Of a stretch of DNA of 64,000 nucleotides, positions 44,245 to 57,036 are shown piece after piece; positions within the stretch are counted from its first letter, which is position 1; the number at the start of each line of letters is the position of its first letter. The notes beneath the pieces are model-generated. The model worked only from the letters and a program-made list of their open reading frames with translations, did not search any database and was not told the origin of the DNA. Made by a program: the position numbers and the translations under genes. The stretch is from an uncultured Prevotella sp. (GTDB lineage Bacteria > Bacteroidota > Bacteroidia > Bacteroidales > Bacteroidaceae). The stretch is from the NCBI GenBank assembly GCA_944321645.1, contig CALUMB010000004.1, positions 23,399-87,398 on the forward strand, written 5' to 3'.

Positions 44245-45516
44245 TCATGCCCTCACCCTTATCACCTGGCCTATGTCTGTGGTGAAGTGTCGCGAGGCGT
44301 GCTCGCGCTTAAAGTTGTGCGGCTGTGCGCTCCCCTCCACGGCCAGCCTCACGGCATTGCGACCGCCCTTGCGGTTTATGGCATCTGCCGCCGCCGCGAG
44401 GCGAGCCTGCCTGCCCCGGTCGACGGGGTCGAAAAGGTTGGCTTGTATTGCCGAACTGGGGCAAGTGTCCCACACGATTACACCGGCCTTCTTGTAGAAG
44501 TGCTTGCCGTCGCCGGGCCACTCTGCCCTCAACGCGCCAACGGCGGCGGCCACGAGTTCCTGGCGGTCAGCCGTGGCCACTGGAAAGGCTACCGTGCGGT
44601 TTATGCAGTGGGCGGAGACATCGCTGCGGAAACGGCTCGTGTAGGCAAACACTGTCATGGCCCCGCAGCACGACCTTTGCTCCTTAAGCTTGCGCGAACA
44701 GGCTGCGGCAAATCCGGCCACAGCCTCCTCCACATGGCAAACGCAGCCAAGCCCAGCGTCGGCGAAGCTCCGGCTGGTGCAGATGCTCTTCTTTTGCGGC
44801 AGCTCGCCAACGTCGATGCAGCTCTCGCCGTGCAGCTCCTTCCATGTGCGCACTCCAGTTACCGAAAGCAGCTCCCTGACCCACGCCTCGCTTAGCTGGG
44901 CGAAATCCCAGGCCGAATGCACGCCTCGGCGTTCAAGCTTGGCGGCGTTGCGCCGACCTATGCCCCATACATCGCCGATGGCAAGCCCTCGCAGAGCCTT
45001 CGCCCGCCGCTCTTCATTGTCTATGAGGCACACCCCGCCATAACCTTTGTACCGCTTGCCATAGTGGGCGGCCACCTTCGCCAGTGTCTTTGTTGGCGCA
45101 ATGCCAAGCGTCACGGGAATGCCGGTGCCGCGACATATAGTGCCGACAATTTGCCTGCCATATTCGCGGAGGACTTCGCCGGTTCCGAATCCGTCAAGGC
45201 CGATGAAGGCCTCGTCGATGGAATACTGCGTCAGCTCCGGCGAGAAGTCGGCCAGCAGCATCATCACGCGGCGGCTCATGTCTCCATAGAGCGTGTAGTT
45301 GGAGCTGAACACGGCCACGTTGTTGGCCTCAAGCATGGCCTTGGCCTGGTAGAAGGGCGCTCCCATGGCTATGCCGAGGGCCTTGGCCTCGTTGCTGCGG
45401 GCTATTATGCAGCCGTCGTTGTTGGAGAGCACGACGACAGGGCGCGTGCGCAGCGCGGGGTTGAACACCCGCTCGCACGAGCAGTAGAAGTTGTTGCAGT
45501 CCACGAGTCCGAACAC
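44245..45516 (-). CDS. umuC: Y-family translesion DNA polymerase (UmuC-like)
   Basis: 423 residues, full length for UmuC. It starts MFGLVDCNNFYCSCERVF with the metal ligand Asp6; the second acidic pair is Asp101-Glu102 in QYSIDEAFIGLDG. The little-finger and C-terminal regions are present (LSVTGVRTWKELHGESC; KSICTSRSF). It bypasses DNA lesions with UmuD' at the cost of mutations. It starts 3 bp after the umuD stop in a B3/4-umuD-umuC operon. SOS-type control is plausible but no operator can be named here. Confidence 0.94.
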   Translation of the reverse strand: MFGLVDCNNFYCSCERVFNPALRTRPVVVLSNNDGCIIARSNEAKALGIAMGAPFYQAKAMLEANNVAVFSSNYTLYGDMSRRVMMLLADFSPELTQYSIDEAFIGLDGFGTGEVLREYGRQIVGTICRGTGIPVTLGIAPTKTLAKVAAHYGKRYKGYGGVCLIDNEERRAKALRGLAIGDVWGIGRRNAAKLERRGVHSAWDFAQLSEAWVRELLSVTGVRTWKELHGESCIDVGELPQKKSICTSRSFADAGLGCVCHVEEAVAGFAAACSRKLKEQRSCCGAMTVFAYTSRFRSDVSAHCINRTVAFPVATADRQELVAAAVGALRAEWPGDGKHFYKKAGVIVWDTCPSSAIQANLFDPVDRGRQARLAAAADAINRKGGRNAVRLAVEGSAQPHNFKREHASRHFTTDIGQVIRVRA

Positions 45517-45519
45517 GGC

Positions 45520-45957
45520 CTACCTCCTCAGTTGCCTTTTGATGTTGTACGTCAGCACTCCCCACACTATGAAATGGTTGTCCTCGGTCACCTTTATGGG
45601 CTTGTATTCGTCGTTGGCGGGCATGAGCCAGAGGCAGCTTCCCGTCGGGTCGAGCTTCACGCGCTTCAGCGTGAACTCGCCGTCGATGAATGCCACCACG
45701 ATGTCGCCTTCCATTGGCTCTATCGCTTTGTCGATTACGAGCAGGTCGCCGTCACCAATCCCACAGCCAACCATAGAGTCGCCCACGGCCCGTGCATAGA
45801 AAGTGGTGGCCGGATGGCGCACCAGTTCGCGGTTGAGGTCAATGCTCTCCCCCATGTAGTCCTGCGCCGGCGAGGGGAAGCCTGCCCTTATGCCCTGGTC
45901 GGCAAAGGCCAGCTTGAGTTCGCTGCTCGAATCGGCGGAATACAATATCAGCTTCAT
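45520..45957 (-). CDS. umuD: UmuD-like S24 self-cleaving protein
   Basis: 145 residues from the ATG at 45957, which overlaps the TGA of the B3/4 gene (ATGA). Longer in-frame readings run into that gene and are artefacts. The Ser-Lys dyad is Ser61 (VGDSMVGCG) and Lys98 (FTLKRVKLD), and the likely self-cleavage site is Ala25-Gly26 in GIRAGFPSPAQDY. RecA-stimulated cleavage would give UmuD', the cofactor of UmuC. There is no DNA-binding domain, so it is not LexA itself. Confidence 0.93.
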   Translation of the reverse strand: MKLILYSADSSSELKLAFADQGIRAGFPSPAQDYMGESIDLNRELVRHPATTFYARAVGDSMVGCGIGDGDLLVIDKAIEPMEGDIVVAFIDGEFTLKRVKLDPTGSCLWLMPANDEYKPIKVTEDNHFIVWGVLTYNIKRQLRR

Positions 45958-46628
45958 TGGCGTGCGGGATAGATGGTCACAGTGCCGCCGTCGCTGCCGG
46001 CGTGGCTGCGCAGCAGCTCCTGCAGGTAGGCCGCGCAGGCCGCCACGTTGTCGCGGTCGCCGTCGTAGCCGTTCACGAGAAAGAGCACGCGGGTTGTGCC
46101 GATGCCCATCTTCGTGCGCTCGTTGTCGCTCGTAGGCGTGCCTATGCCGCCCATTGCGTCGCGGTAGACGGGCAGCCCGGCGATGTTGAGCTGTCCGCGC
46201 CCTATGCCTTCGTATGGCTCGCCGTCGCGCCCAATGCCGAGCGTGAGCGTGTCGCCGCAAATCTTGTCGGCGTCAAACCCGCCTATGCTGTAGCCATAGG
46301 CCATGCTCGCCAGGTTAACGAGGTCTACGAGCGTGTCAATCTGGTAGAGCCTCTTGCCTTGCAGCACGCGGCGCACCAACGCCTCGCCCGAGGGGCGGTA
46401 GCGGCTTGGGTCTTTGCCGCAGGCACGGTAAGCGCGGCGGGTGGCCTCGATGGCCGGCACTTGCTTAAGGCTCTCCGTGGTCAGCCTCTGCCTGCACTCC
46501 TCGCTGCGTGCGTCTATCTCGGCCCAAAGGGCTTCACTGTAGCCGCTGTTCACGGCAGCGGCCTCCACCGCCGCGCCCACAAACCCGGGGCAGGCGGCCT
46601 TTATCTCGTCGGAAACTACAATCTGCAT
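45954..46628 (-). CDS. B3/B4 tRNA-binding-domain protein (stand-alone PheT-like editing domain)
   Basis: 224 residues made of a B3/B4 fold like that of phenylalanyl-tRNA synthetase beta chain: VPAIEATRRAYRACGKDPSRYRPSGEALVRRVL and DTLVDLVNLASMAYGYSIGGFDADKI are the typical stretches. Stand-alone versions are proposed to hydrolyse mischarged amino acids or related adducts, but this is unproven for this protein. It is cytoplasmic. It is the first gene of a tightly coupled operon with umuD and umuC (ATGA overlap), an unexpected partnership. A large inverted repeat lies upstream. Confidence 0.85.
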   Translation of the reverse strand: MQIVVSDEIKAACPGFVGAAVEAAAVNSGYSEALWAEIDARSEECRQRLTTESLKQVPAIEATRRAYRACGKDPSRYRPSGEALVRRVLQGKRLYQIDTLVDLVNLASMAYGYSIGGFDADKICGDTLTLGIGRDGEPYEGIGRGQLNIAGLPVYRDAMGGIGTPTSDNERTKMGIGTTRVLFLVNGYDGDRDNVAACAAYLQELLRSHAGSDGGTVTIYPARQ

Positions 46629-46639
46629 AAATAATAAGT

Positions 46640-46782
46640 AATAATTAAAAAATTAAGAGTTAAGAATTAAAAATTAAGAGAATATGCTTTGCGGATGACG
46701 GTGTGTGGTGTACATTTCCCTGCCCTGATTGTGCATGGTTTGTTTGTGCCTGCCACAAAAGACATCCGCAAAAGCATATTCT
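46640..46782. repeat. A+T-rich segment and large inverted repeat between ligA and the B3/4-umuDC operon
   Basis: AGAATATGCTTTGCGGATG (46679-46697) and CATCCGCAAAAGCATATTCT (46763-46782) are reverse complements apart from one extra base, separated by 65 nt. Next to it, 46640-46680 is a run of ATTAAGA/ATTAAAA-type words unlike the surrounding G+C-rich DNA. No reading frame lies inside. It could serve as the ligA transcript end, an operon regulatory region or a miniature element. Confidence 0.6.
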
Positions 46783-46790
46783 TTTATTGG

Positions 46791-51181
<4,391 letters not shown>

Positions 51182-51270
51182 TCTCTTGGTGTTTTGAGGC
51201 CATGGTGTGTGGCCCCGATGTTGTTTTGACAGGAAAAGGCCGCCATGCAGGTTGCGGGACGGCCATGACA

Positions 51271-51306
51271 AGGTTTCCATGCCGCAGGGTGGCGGCATGG
51301 AAACCT
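51271..51306 (-). terminator. Perfect hairpin between the di-heme gene and ccsBA
   Basis: A 15-bp perfect stem (51271-51285 with 51292-51306) with a 6-nt loop, 10 bp after the di-heme stop. There is no T-run on the minus strand, so it may be a partial terminator or an mRNA-stabilising or processing site within the operon. Confidence 0.6.
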
Positions 51307-51315
51307 TTCTTCAGT

Positions 51316-53118
51316 TTAGATAGCCTCGATGAAGGCCACCACCGCGTCGCGGTCTTCCTTGCTTAAGTTGTAGAACTTCTTCGCGCTCGCGAAGGCATCG
51401 CTCTCGGCCGAATAGCCGTGCCACATGATGGCCTCCACCACGTTGCGCGCGCGGCAGTCGTGCAGGCGGTCGCTGGCCCCGGTGAGCCGCATGGACAGCC
51501 CTCGGCCCCACAGCGGCGTGGTGCGGCACCACCCGGTGCGTATGTCGTTGGCCATGAAGAGGCGGTGCTGCACCATGTCGGAGTATGGCCATATCTTCTG
51601 GTAGGGGAACCGAGGCAGAATCTCCTGCGCGTCAAGCCCGTTGGCGGCGGCGTATGCCTTGATGCTGTTGTCAACCCAGTAGTTGTCAGCCCCCGTTGTC
51701 CACGACGGACGATGGCACTCGGCGCAGCCCATCTGCATGAACAACTCCTTGCCGCGCTTCACCTTGTCGGTGTTGAGGTCGCGTGCGGCAGGCACGGCCA
51801 GCCCCCGGTGCCACACCATGAAGTCGTAGTAGTCCTTGTCGCCCATCTCCTCCTCGCCGTAGTAGGGCGCACCGTCCACGAAGTAGCGGCGGAAAGTAGA
51901 GCTGTCGGCAGCAGCGGTGAGGCCGAGCAGCAGGTTCACGCGCTCGGAGATGCCCTTGTCGGTGCCGTCGGCGTAGTAGGGGTAGAGCACCGACTCGGAG
52001 TCGCCGCCGTGCTGCTTTATGTAGTCCACCACTTCCCTGTCCTCCGACATGGCCTTTGCCCACGCCTTGGTGGTGTAGAGATAGTGGCGGTCGGAGCGCG
52101 TCACGTTGGTTATGTTCCAGATGGCGTTGGCCCCCGCGCCGTCTTGCAGCGACGCGCGGGTCATGGCATAGGTGAACTTCTTCACCTTCTTCTGCCCGTC
52201 GGCCAGCGTGTACCAGGCCGACGAAGCCCAGTCGTTAGCCGCCGCATCCCACATGGCCGGGTTAAGCACGTCGGCCACCTGCTCGCCGCGGGCCACGGCG
52301 GCGGCAGCCTGGCGCTGGTATTCGAGCTTCATTGAGTCTTGGTCGATGGCGTCGAGGAGCCCGGTGCCATAGATGCCGATGGTTGACTCAAGGCGCACCT
52401 CGTAGTTGGTGGGCTTGGGGTTGGTGTTGAACGCCCACTGCTCTATTTCCACTTCGGGGTAGATGAGCGAATAAGTCTCGCCGTCGGCAAACTGCATGGG
52501 CAGTCCGCTGGGCATAGACGACACGTTCACCCAGTTGATGGTGATGCCGCTTTCGTCTATCGGCGCCTTGAACGGGTGCATGGCCTGCGTCTGCGGCATG
52601 CCCGTCACCTCGGTTATGTAGGAGTTTGCGGCGTAAGCCGTGCCGTCGGGGTTGGTGCCGGCCGTAGGGTGGTAGACCACGAGCAGGTAGCCGTTGCCTA
52701 TGGTGTTGGCACGGTAAGCGTCCTGGCGCTTGCCGTGTCCGTAGGCCGGGTGGCAGTGTATGCAGCTGCTGCGCGTCCATGCCGGGCCGAGGCCCTTGCG
52801 CGGCTCGTCGCTGATGGTGTACAGATGCTCGAAGTAGTCTTCGCCCTTGAGGAAGCTGGTGTTCATCTCGGCGTCAGCCTCAACGACAGGGGCTGCGGCG
52901 GAGTAGCTTGGGTTAGGGGTTGTGCCGAGCTGCCCGCCGGGGAACCACTCCTCGGCAGAAAACACGTCGTTGCCCACTCCAAACACGCTGTCGGCTGGCG
53001 TAAGCGACCCTAATTCGTCGTTGTCGCCCAGCGGAGCATTGTCGTCAGAGCAGCCTACGAACATCGGGGCTGCTGCCAATAGCGCACCCACGAACTTTAC
53101 ATAGCTTTTTCTTTTCAT
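51316..53118 (-). CDS. Di-heme oxidoreductase lipoprotein (DUF1111-like)
   Basis: 600 residues. A lipoprotein signal ends at Cys23 (MFVGC) and is followed by acidic SDDN, which resembles the Bacteroidetes surface-export signal. Two haem c sites are present: CIHCH at 119-123 and CAECH at 465-469. The C-terminal part (WCRTTPLWGRGLS, LHDCRARNVVEAIMWHGYSAESDAF) matches the di-heme oxidoreductase (formerly thiol-oxidoreductase) family, related to MauG/peroxidase-type c cytochromes. The natural substrate is unknown. It sits between imelysin and CcsBA genes, and the imelysin/di-heme neighbourhood recurs in other phyla in iron-linked loci. Confidence 0.92.
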   Translation of the reverse strand: MKRKSYVKFVGALLAAAPMFVGCSDDNAPLGDNDELGSLTPADSVFGVGNDVFSAEEWFPGGQLGTTPNPSYSAAAPVVEADAEMNTSFLKGEDYFEHLYTISDEPRKGLGPAWTRSSCIHCHPAYGHGKRQDAYRANTIGNGYLLVVYHPTAGTNPDGTAYAANSYITEVTGMPQTQAMHPFKAPIDESGITINWVNVSSMPSGLPMQFADGETYSLIYPEVEIEQWAFNTNPKPTNYEVRLESTIGIYGTGLLDAIDQDSMKLEYQRQAAAAVARGEQVADVLNPAMWDAAANDWASSAWYTLADGQKKVKKFTYAMTRASLQDGAGANAIWNITNVTRSDRHYLYTTKAWAKAMSEDREVVDYIKQHGGDSESVLYPYYADGTDKGISERVNLLLGLTAAADSSTFRRYFVDGAPYYGEEEMGDKDYYDFMVWHRGLAVPAARDLNTDKVKRGKELFMQMGCAECHRPSWTTGADNYWVDNSIKAYAAANGLDAQEILPRFPYQKIWPYSDMVQHRLFMANDIRTGWCRTTPLWGRGLSMRLTGASDRLHDCRARNVVEAIMWHGYSAESDAFASAKKFYNLSKEDRDAVVAFIEAI

Positions 53119-53255
53119 ACTTGTTTAAATTTAAAAGGTTAAGCGATATTGCGCAAAGTCAGGGGATGTCGCGACAGGCGGCTGGGAAGCGTGGAACGCT
53201 CCTTCCAACTGTCGGCGGCAGCCCCTAACATTTATTTAGCCCTTACGGCGGTCAA

Positions 53256-54554
53256 TCAATACTCCTCGTATGTATTGTCGTCCTCGAAGGCAAGGTTCCA
53301 TATTGTGCTAACATACTTCACGAAAGGCGCAGGCATGTTTCCAATCTTCTCCACGGCGTCGTTGAATGCGCCTTCCACGGCAGTGTTAGTGGCGTCGCCG
53401 CCGCTCACGCTCGCAAAGAAGTTATGGAAGGAGTAGTTGGCTATCGAGCCGTCGGTGCTGCCGTACCACACGTTGCGTATGGAGAGGATGTTGTCCTGGA
53501 AGTCGGTGATGGAGTTGTAGCTGTAAGGAGACTCAACATAGGAGATGTCGCCAGCTGAGAACGGGTTGGCAATCTTTGCCGTGCCCACCTCGTTGGCTAT
53601 GGCAGCCGCGCTACCCTCGTCGTGCGAGAGCACTTGTGTGATGGCATCCTGGAGCCTCGGGAACGTGCTGAGGCTGTTAACGCCTGCCCCCTTGATGTTG
53701 TCTCCATAGGAGAGGCCGTTTTGGGTGGTTATGCCCAAGTTGGCGGCCGCCACGACGTTGGCCCTGCCCTGATTCTCTGTGGTCACGCCTTCCCAAGCTA
53801 TTTGCAGCTGGAACGTGCGCTGCTTGAGCAGCGTGCAGACGGTCTGGGCATACTGCAACTCTTGCGCGCCGCTCACGCCGCCAAAATTCTTATAACTGTC
53901 GTAGCCTTGGAATTCGGCCACCTTGCGTGGCTGTCCGTCGCGGAAGAGTATGAACTCGAGTGCATGGAAGCCGAGTATCGACTGGTCGCCAAGCTGTTCG
54001 GCGGGCATCCCGGAGTTGAAGTAGCTTAGCAGCGAGGTGCGGTTGAGCGGCCATGAGTCGATGGTCGGGTCGACGTCGAAGTCGGTGGCTGCGCCGCCGA
54101 GGAAAGCCTCGCTAAGCTCCCAGTTGGCGCGGGCCTGCTTGAAGTACCGGCAGGCTTCGTCCACCTGTGCCTGGGTTATCGTGCTTACGGTAAGACCGTT
54201 GAGCGTACTCTCCAGGTTTTCCACATCGTCTGCCAGATTTGTGTATGTCGGCACGACAACGTCGTCAACGAAGTGGTTGAGCACATTGCGGAGGAAGGTC
54301 TCTTGGTCGGCAGAGAGCTGCGACGTGCCGATGGTGGTGTTGGCTCGCTGCAGCTGGAGCACAACGTCTTCACAGGCGACGATGGCCTCGTTGCCGTATG
54401 TGCGGTCTTCGTAGCGGTCGGAAACAGCAGTCGAGTCGTTGCCGCCATTGCCGCCATTGCCGCCATTACCCTCCTCGTCGTCAGAGCAAGAAGCAAACGC
54501 AAGCGCACCCATGAAGAGTGCCGTTGCCACATAAAAATACCTTTTAGTCTTCAT
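53256..54554 (-). CDS. Imelysin-family (M75) lipoprotein
   Basis: 432 residues. A lipoprotein signal ends at Cys23 (AFASC), then an acidic SDDEE surface-export-like sequence and a Gly/Asn-rich linker (residues 29-39). The alpha-helical imelysin domain (about 55-425) carries the family motif GxHxxE as GFHALE (195-200). Imelysins are related to EfeO and insulin-cleaving membrane proteins and are linked to iron uptake, though peptidase activity is doubtful. It lies 137 bp upstream of the di-heme gene and 48 bp downstream of the porin gene, all in one direction. Confidence 0.92.
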   Translation of the reverse strand: MKTKRYFYVATALFMGALAFASCSDDEEGNGGNGGNGGNDSTAVSDRYEDRTYGNEAIVACEDVVLQLQRANTTIGTSQLSADQETFLRNVLNHFVDDVVVPTYTNLADDVENLESTLNGLTVSTITQAQVDEACRYFKQARANWELSEAFLGGAATDFDVDPTIDSWPLNRTSLLSYFNSGMPAEQLGDQSILGFHALEFILFRDGQPRKVAEFQGYDSYKNFGGVSGAQELQYAQTVCTLLKQRTFQLQIAWEGVTTENQGRANVVAAANLGITTQNGLSYGDNIKGAGVNSLSTFPRLQDAITQVLSHDEGSAAAIANEVGTAKIANPFSAGDISYVESPYSYNSITDFQDNILSIRNVWYGSTDGSIANYSFHNFFASVSGGDATNTAVEGAFNDAVEKIGNMPAPFVKYVSTIWNLAFEDDNTYEEY

Positions 54555-54602
54555 TCGTTTTGTTGTTTATGTTTAATAAATTATTGAGCCATTGGTTGCG
54601 TG

Positions 54603-55916
54603 TCAAAGGAACCAGCCCTCGTAAGCCACGCCGATGTTCACCGAAGGCTCGTCGTTGTATATTTCCTTTAGGAAGCGGTGTGAGTATTCGGCCTTGACGG
54701 CAACCTGCGGAATCGGATGGTAGTTGACGCCTGCGGCAATGCGCTTTATTTCGGTGTAGTCGTATGCCACGTTGTTCGTGTTAGAGGCGTAGGGGTTATA
54801 CTGCTCGTAGCGCCCGAACACGTAGAGTTTCTGCCTGTCCCGGCGCAGCTTGCTTATCTGCGAGAACACGTCGTAGCCAGCCTCCACGCCCACGGCGTAT
54901 GCGTTTTTGCTCACCCATGCGGAGTGCTTGTAGGGCGAATTGCTGTTGAGGCGGTTGTAGATGTAGCGCAGCTGCGCGGCGTCGCCAAGGTAGCCATAGT
55001 CGGCCTGGCCGCGCACAATCCAGTTGTGGGCGTTGTAGGTGAAGTCGACGGAGCCGATGACCACCTGCCCCTTATACTCTGCGTCCACGCCGTTGGCGTT
55101 GCGCGGGTAGCTGTTGCCGATGGAGTGGCCGTAGTATCCGCTAAGGCCGATGCGCAGCCCAGGCACCGAATAGTTGTCAACGCGGGCGGCCACGCCATAC
55201 TTGTTGGCGATGTCGAACTCCAGCGGCGACGAGTTGCCCTTGTTTATCCACCCGGTGTTGGTGAAATGGTCGGCGTTTAGCCCGGCAAGGAACTGCGCCT
55301 CGTAGCGCCAGTCGCCCGCGCGGCCCCAGAAGCTCACGCCCGTCTGGTGCCATGTGGACGGCATTATGGTGTTCTCGCCCTCTGGGCGGTAGACCGTGAA
55401 GAAGTTTAGCGGCTCGTGGTGGGCGTTGTTCAGGCCGACGGGAACCACGATGTGGCCCATGCGGAGGTTGGCCCACGGGGCGAACGACTTCTGTATCCAG
55501 AACTGTTCAAGCTCCACTTCGCCGCCCTTCTCGGTCTCCTGTTCCCACTCTCCGCCTTCTTCATCTTCTTTTTCATAGGCCACTCCGGTGCCGCCGTGCT
55601 CGAATTCAATCTCCGTGCCGAACGTCCACCCCTTGCCGAAGTCGTAGCTTAGGTAGATAACGGCGTGTGGGATGTCGAAGCGCCCGTGGCTCGGGTCGTC
55701 GGCGTGGGCTTCTGCCTGGCTGTAGCGGCTCACATGGTCGCTGTAGAAGTTGCGGCTGTAGGCAATCTCGCCATAGCCACCTATGGCCAGGCGCTTGCCG
55801 CCGGCGTGCTGCATAACGCTGTCGGCGGCCGACGTTTGCGCCATTGCCGTGCCTGCCGAGGCAAGCGCGGCAACGGCCATGGCCGCCGAGAGTAATGTCT
55901 GTTTGCTTGTTTTCAT
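54603..55916 (-). CDS. Outer-membrane beta-barrel protein, porin family
   Basis: 437 residues with a signal peptide (about 1-26, AGTAMAQ). The rest alternates amphipathic beta-strands with aromatic girdles (YGEIAYSRNFYSD, MGHIVVPVGLNNAHHEPLNFF, VAVKAEYSHRF) and ends in YEGWFL, with a penultimate-type aromatic as barrels usually have. An acidic loop (about 113-135, EKEDEEGGEWEQETEKGGE) might bind cations. It resembles phosphate-selective-porin-like proteins, but the solute is unknown. It is the first gene of the porin, imelysin, di-heme, CcsBA run and has a clear promoter. Confidence 0.85.
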   Translation of the reverse strand: MKTSKQTLLSAAMAVAALASAGTAMAQTSAADSVMQHAGGKRLAIGGYGEIAYSRNFYSDHVSRYSQAEAHADDPSHGRFDIPHAVIYLSYDFGKGWTFGTEIEFEHGGTGVAYEKEDEEGGEWEQETEKGGEVELEQFWIQKSFAPWANLRMGHIVVPVGLNNAHHEPLNFFTVYRPEGENTIMPSTWHQTGVSFWGRAGDWRYEAQFLAGLNADHFTNTGWINKGNSSPLEFDIANKYGVAARVDNYSVPGLRIGLSGYYGHSIGNSYPRNANGVDAEYKGQVVIGSVDFTYNAHNWIVRGQADYGYLGDAAQLRYIYNRLNSNSPYKHSAWVSKNAYAVGVEAGYDVFSQISKLRRDRQKLYVFGRYEQYNPYASNTNNVAYDYTEIKRIAAGVNYHPIPQVAVKAEYSHRFLKEIYNDEPSVNIGVAYEGWFL

Positions 55917-55953
55917 GCTTTCGTCTGTTATAATGCCTTTTAATTTCGCACTG

Positions 55954-55961
55954 CAAAATTA
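55954..55961 (-). promoter_or_regulatory. Bacteroidetes -7 promoter element for the porin-imelysin-di-heme run
   Basis: The minus strand reads TAATTTTG, 38 bp upstream of the porin start at 55916. No Fur-like box could be recognised with confidence. Apart from this and the hairpin at 56132-56156, nothing is seen in 55962-56174. Confidence 0.6.
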
Positions 55962-56131
55962 CGCCTTTATGCGCCTCCCGGCAATACCTAAAAAGCATGA
56001 AAAAGTGTGGCGAAAACATAAACGCGCAGCCACTTTGCGCGAAGCATACCTACAAAAGGGGGTACCCATTACAAAAAACCCGGCTGCGCACTCAACGTTT
56101 CCCACAGAGAGACGCTAATGCACAGCACGGC

Positions 56132-56156
56132 CACGGCTTGCGAATTGCAAGCCGTG
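56132..56156 (-). terminator. Hairpin after the DUF4249 gene
   Basis: A perfect 10-bp stem CACGGCTTGC/GCAAGCCGTG with a 5-nt loop, 18 bp past the stop. It has no T-run, so termination is likely but not proven. Confidence 0.55.
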
Positions 56157-56174
56157 AATCGAAAGCCGCAGCCA

Positions 56175-57035
56175 TCAGGGATGCAGTACTACCGTCTGCG
56201 TACACGAGCCATAGCCGAACCAATAGCCAAAGCCGCCGCGGATGTTGGAGCGGAGGTTGTTGGTGACGGGGAAGAGGGGGTTGCGCGAGAGGTCGGCCAT
56301 GTCCTCGAAACCGCGCCAGAAGGCGTAGGCGGTGCTGTCAATGCGAGCAAGCTTCACCATCACCCTGTCGCCGTAGGTGAAGTATGGCGAGAAGCCGAAC
56401 TCCATGTTCTGCCTCCCGCGACTAACGGCCATGCGCCCGTCGGCGGGCAGGACAGCGCCGGAGGCGATGCCGAAATAGGCAGACATCAGCCCAAAGTCTT
56501 TGCCGAGCACGCAGGTGAAGAGCTTGTAGTAGGCGTCGTCGCTGCCTCCGCCGCCCACGTATGCGTAGAGCTGGCACAGAGTGTCGGCCAATGCCACCGG
56601 CTCAAGCGAAAACGAGTCAATCGAGGCTGGCGGCGGAATGGTGGCCTCGGCCTCTGCCCGCGTGCCGTCGAGGCACTCTACCGTGAGCCTGTATGTGCGC
56701 CCAGGCACGCCCCGCATCTCGGAAGTGGTGTAGACGTATGGCGGATAGTAGCTGTCGTCGCTGTGGCCGACGAGGGTGACGGTGCGCTCGCCGTCGGACA
56801 CCCTCACCACAGCCCAACGCTCGATGCAGTCGGACAGCTCGGACGTTGGGCGGTAGTCGCTGCCCACGGCCAAGGTGCGCGTGAGCTTAACGACGGGGAA
56901 ACCGCCGCTGTCTATCCATCCCTCTACCACCAGCTCGTTGCCACCCTCAACGTCGAAGTCGGCATCGCAGGCGGCAAACAGCGGCAAGGAGGCAAGCAGC
57001 AAGGCAAGCGTTTTGTGGAAGCGTGTGCGGCTCAT
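56175..57035 (-). CDS. DUF4249 lipoprotein
   Basis: 286 residues. A lipoprotein signal ends at Cys23 (LFAAC), with Asp at +2. The mature protein is beta-rich (ELVVEGWIDSGGFPVVKLTRT near the start, then PGRTYRLTVECLDGTRAEAEATIP), as expected for DUF4249. Members are regularly encoded next to TonB-dependent receptors in Bacteroidetes and are thought to act as their accessory outer-membrane lipoproteins; the ligand is unknown. It starts 1 bp after the receptor gene. Confidence 0.88.
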   Translation of the reverse strand: MSRTRFHKTLALLLASLPLFAACDADFDVEGGNELVVEGWIDSGGFPVVKLTRTLAVGSDYRPTSELSDCIERWAVVRVSDGERTVTLVGHSDDSYYPPYVYTTSEMRGVPGRTYRLTVECLDGTRAEAEATIPPPASIDSFSLEPVALADTLCQLYAYVGGGGSDDAYYKLFTCVLGKDFGLMSAYFGIASGAVLPADGRMAVSRGRQNMEFGFSPYFTYGDRVMVKLARIDSTAYAFWRGFEDMADLSRNPLFPVTNNLRSNIRGGFGYWFGYGSCTQTVVLHP

Positions 57036-57036
57036 G

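Noticed and set aside
45958-46260. Upstream extension of the umuD frame
   Set aside because: It is an Arg-rich shadow of the B3/4 gene; UmuD homology begins at the ATG at 45957 that overlaps the B3/4 stop.
53256-54554. Slippage-prone or phase-variable repeat in the Gly/Asn-rich linker of imelysin
   Set aside because: Only a short run of a few similar codons; common in lipoprotein linkers and not long enough to suggest switching.
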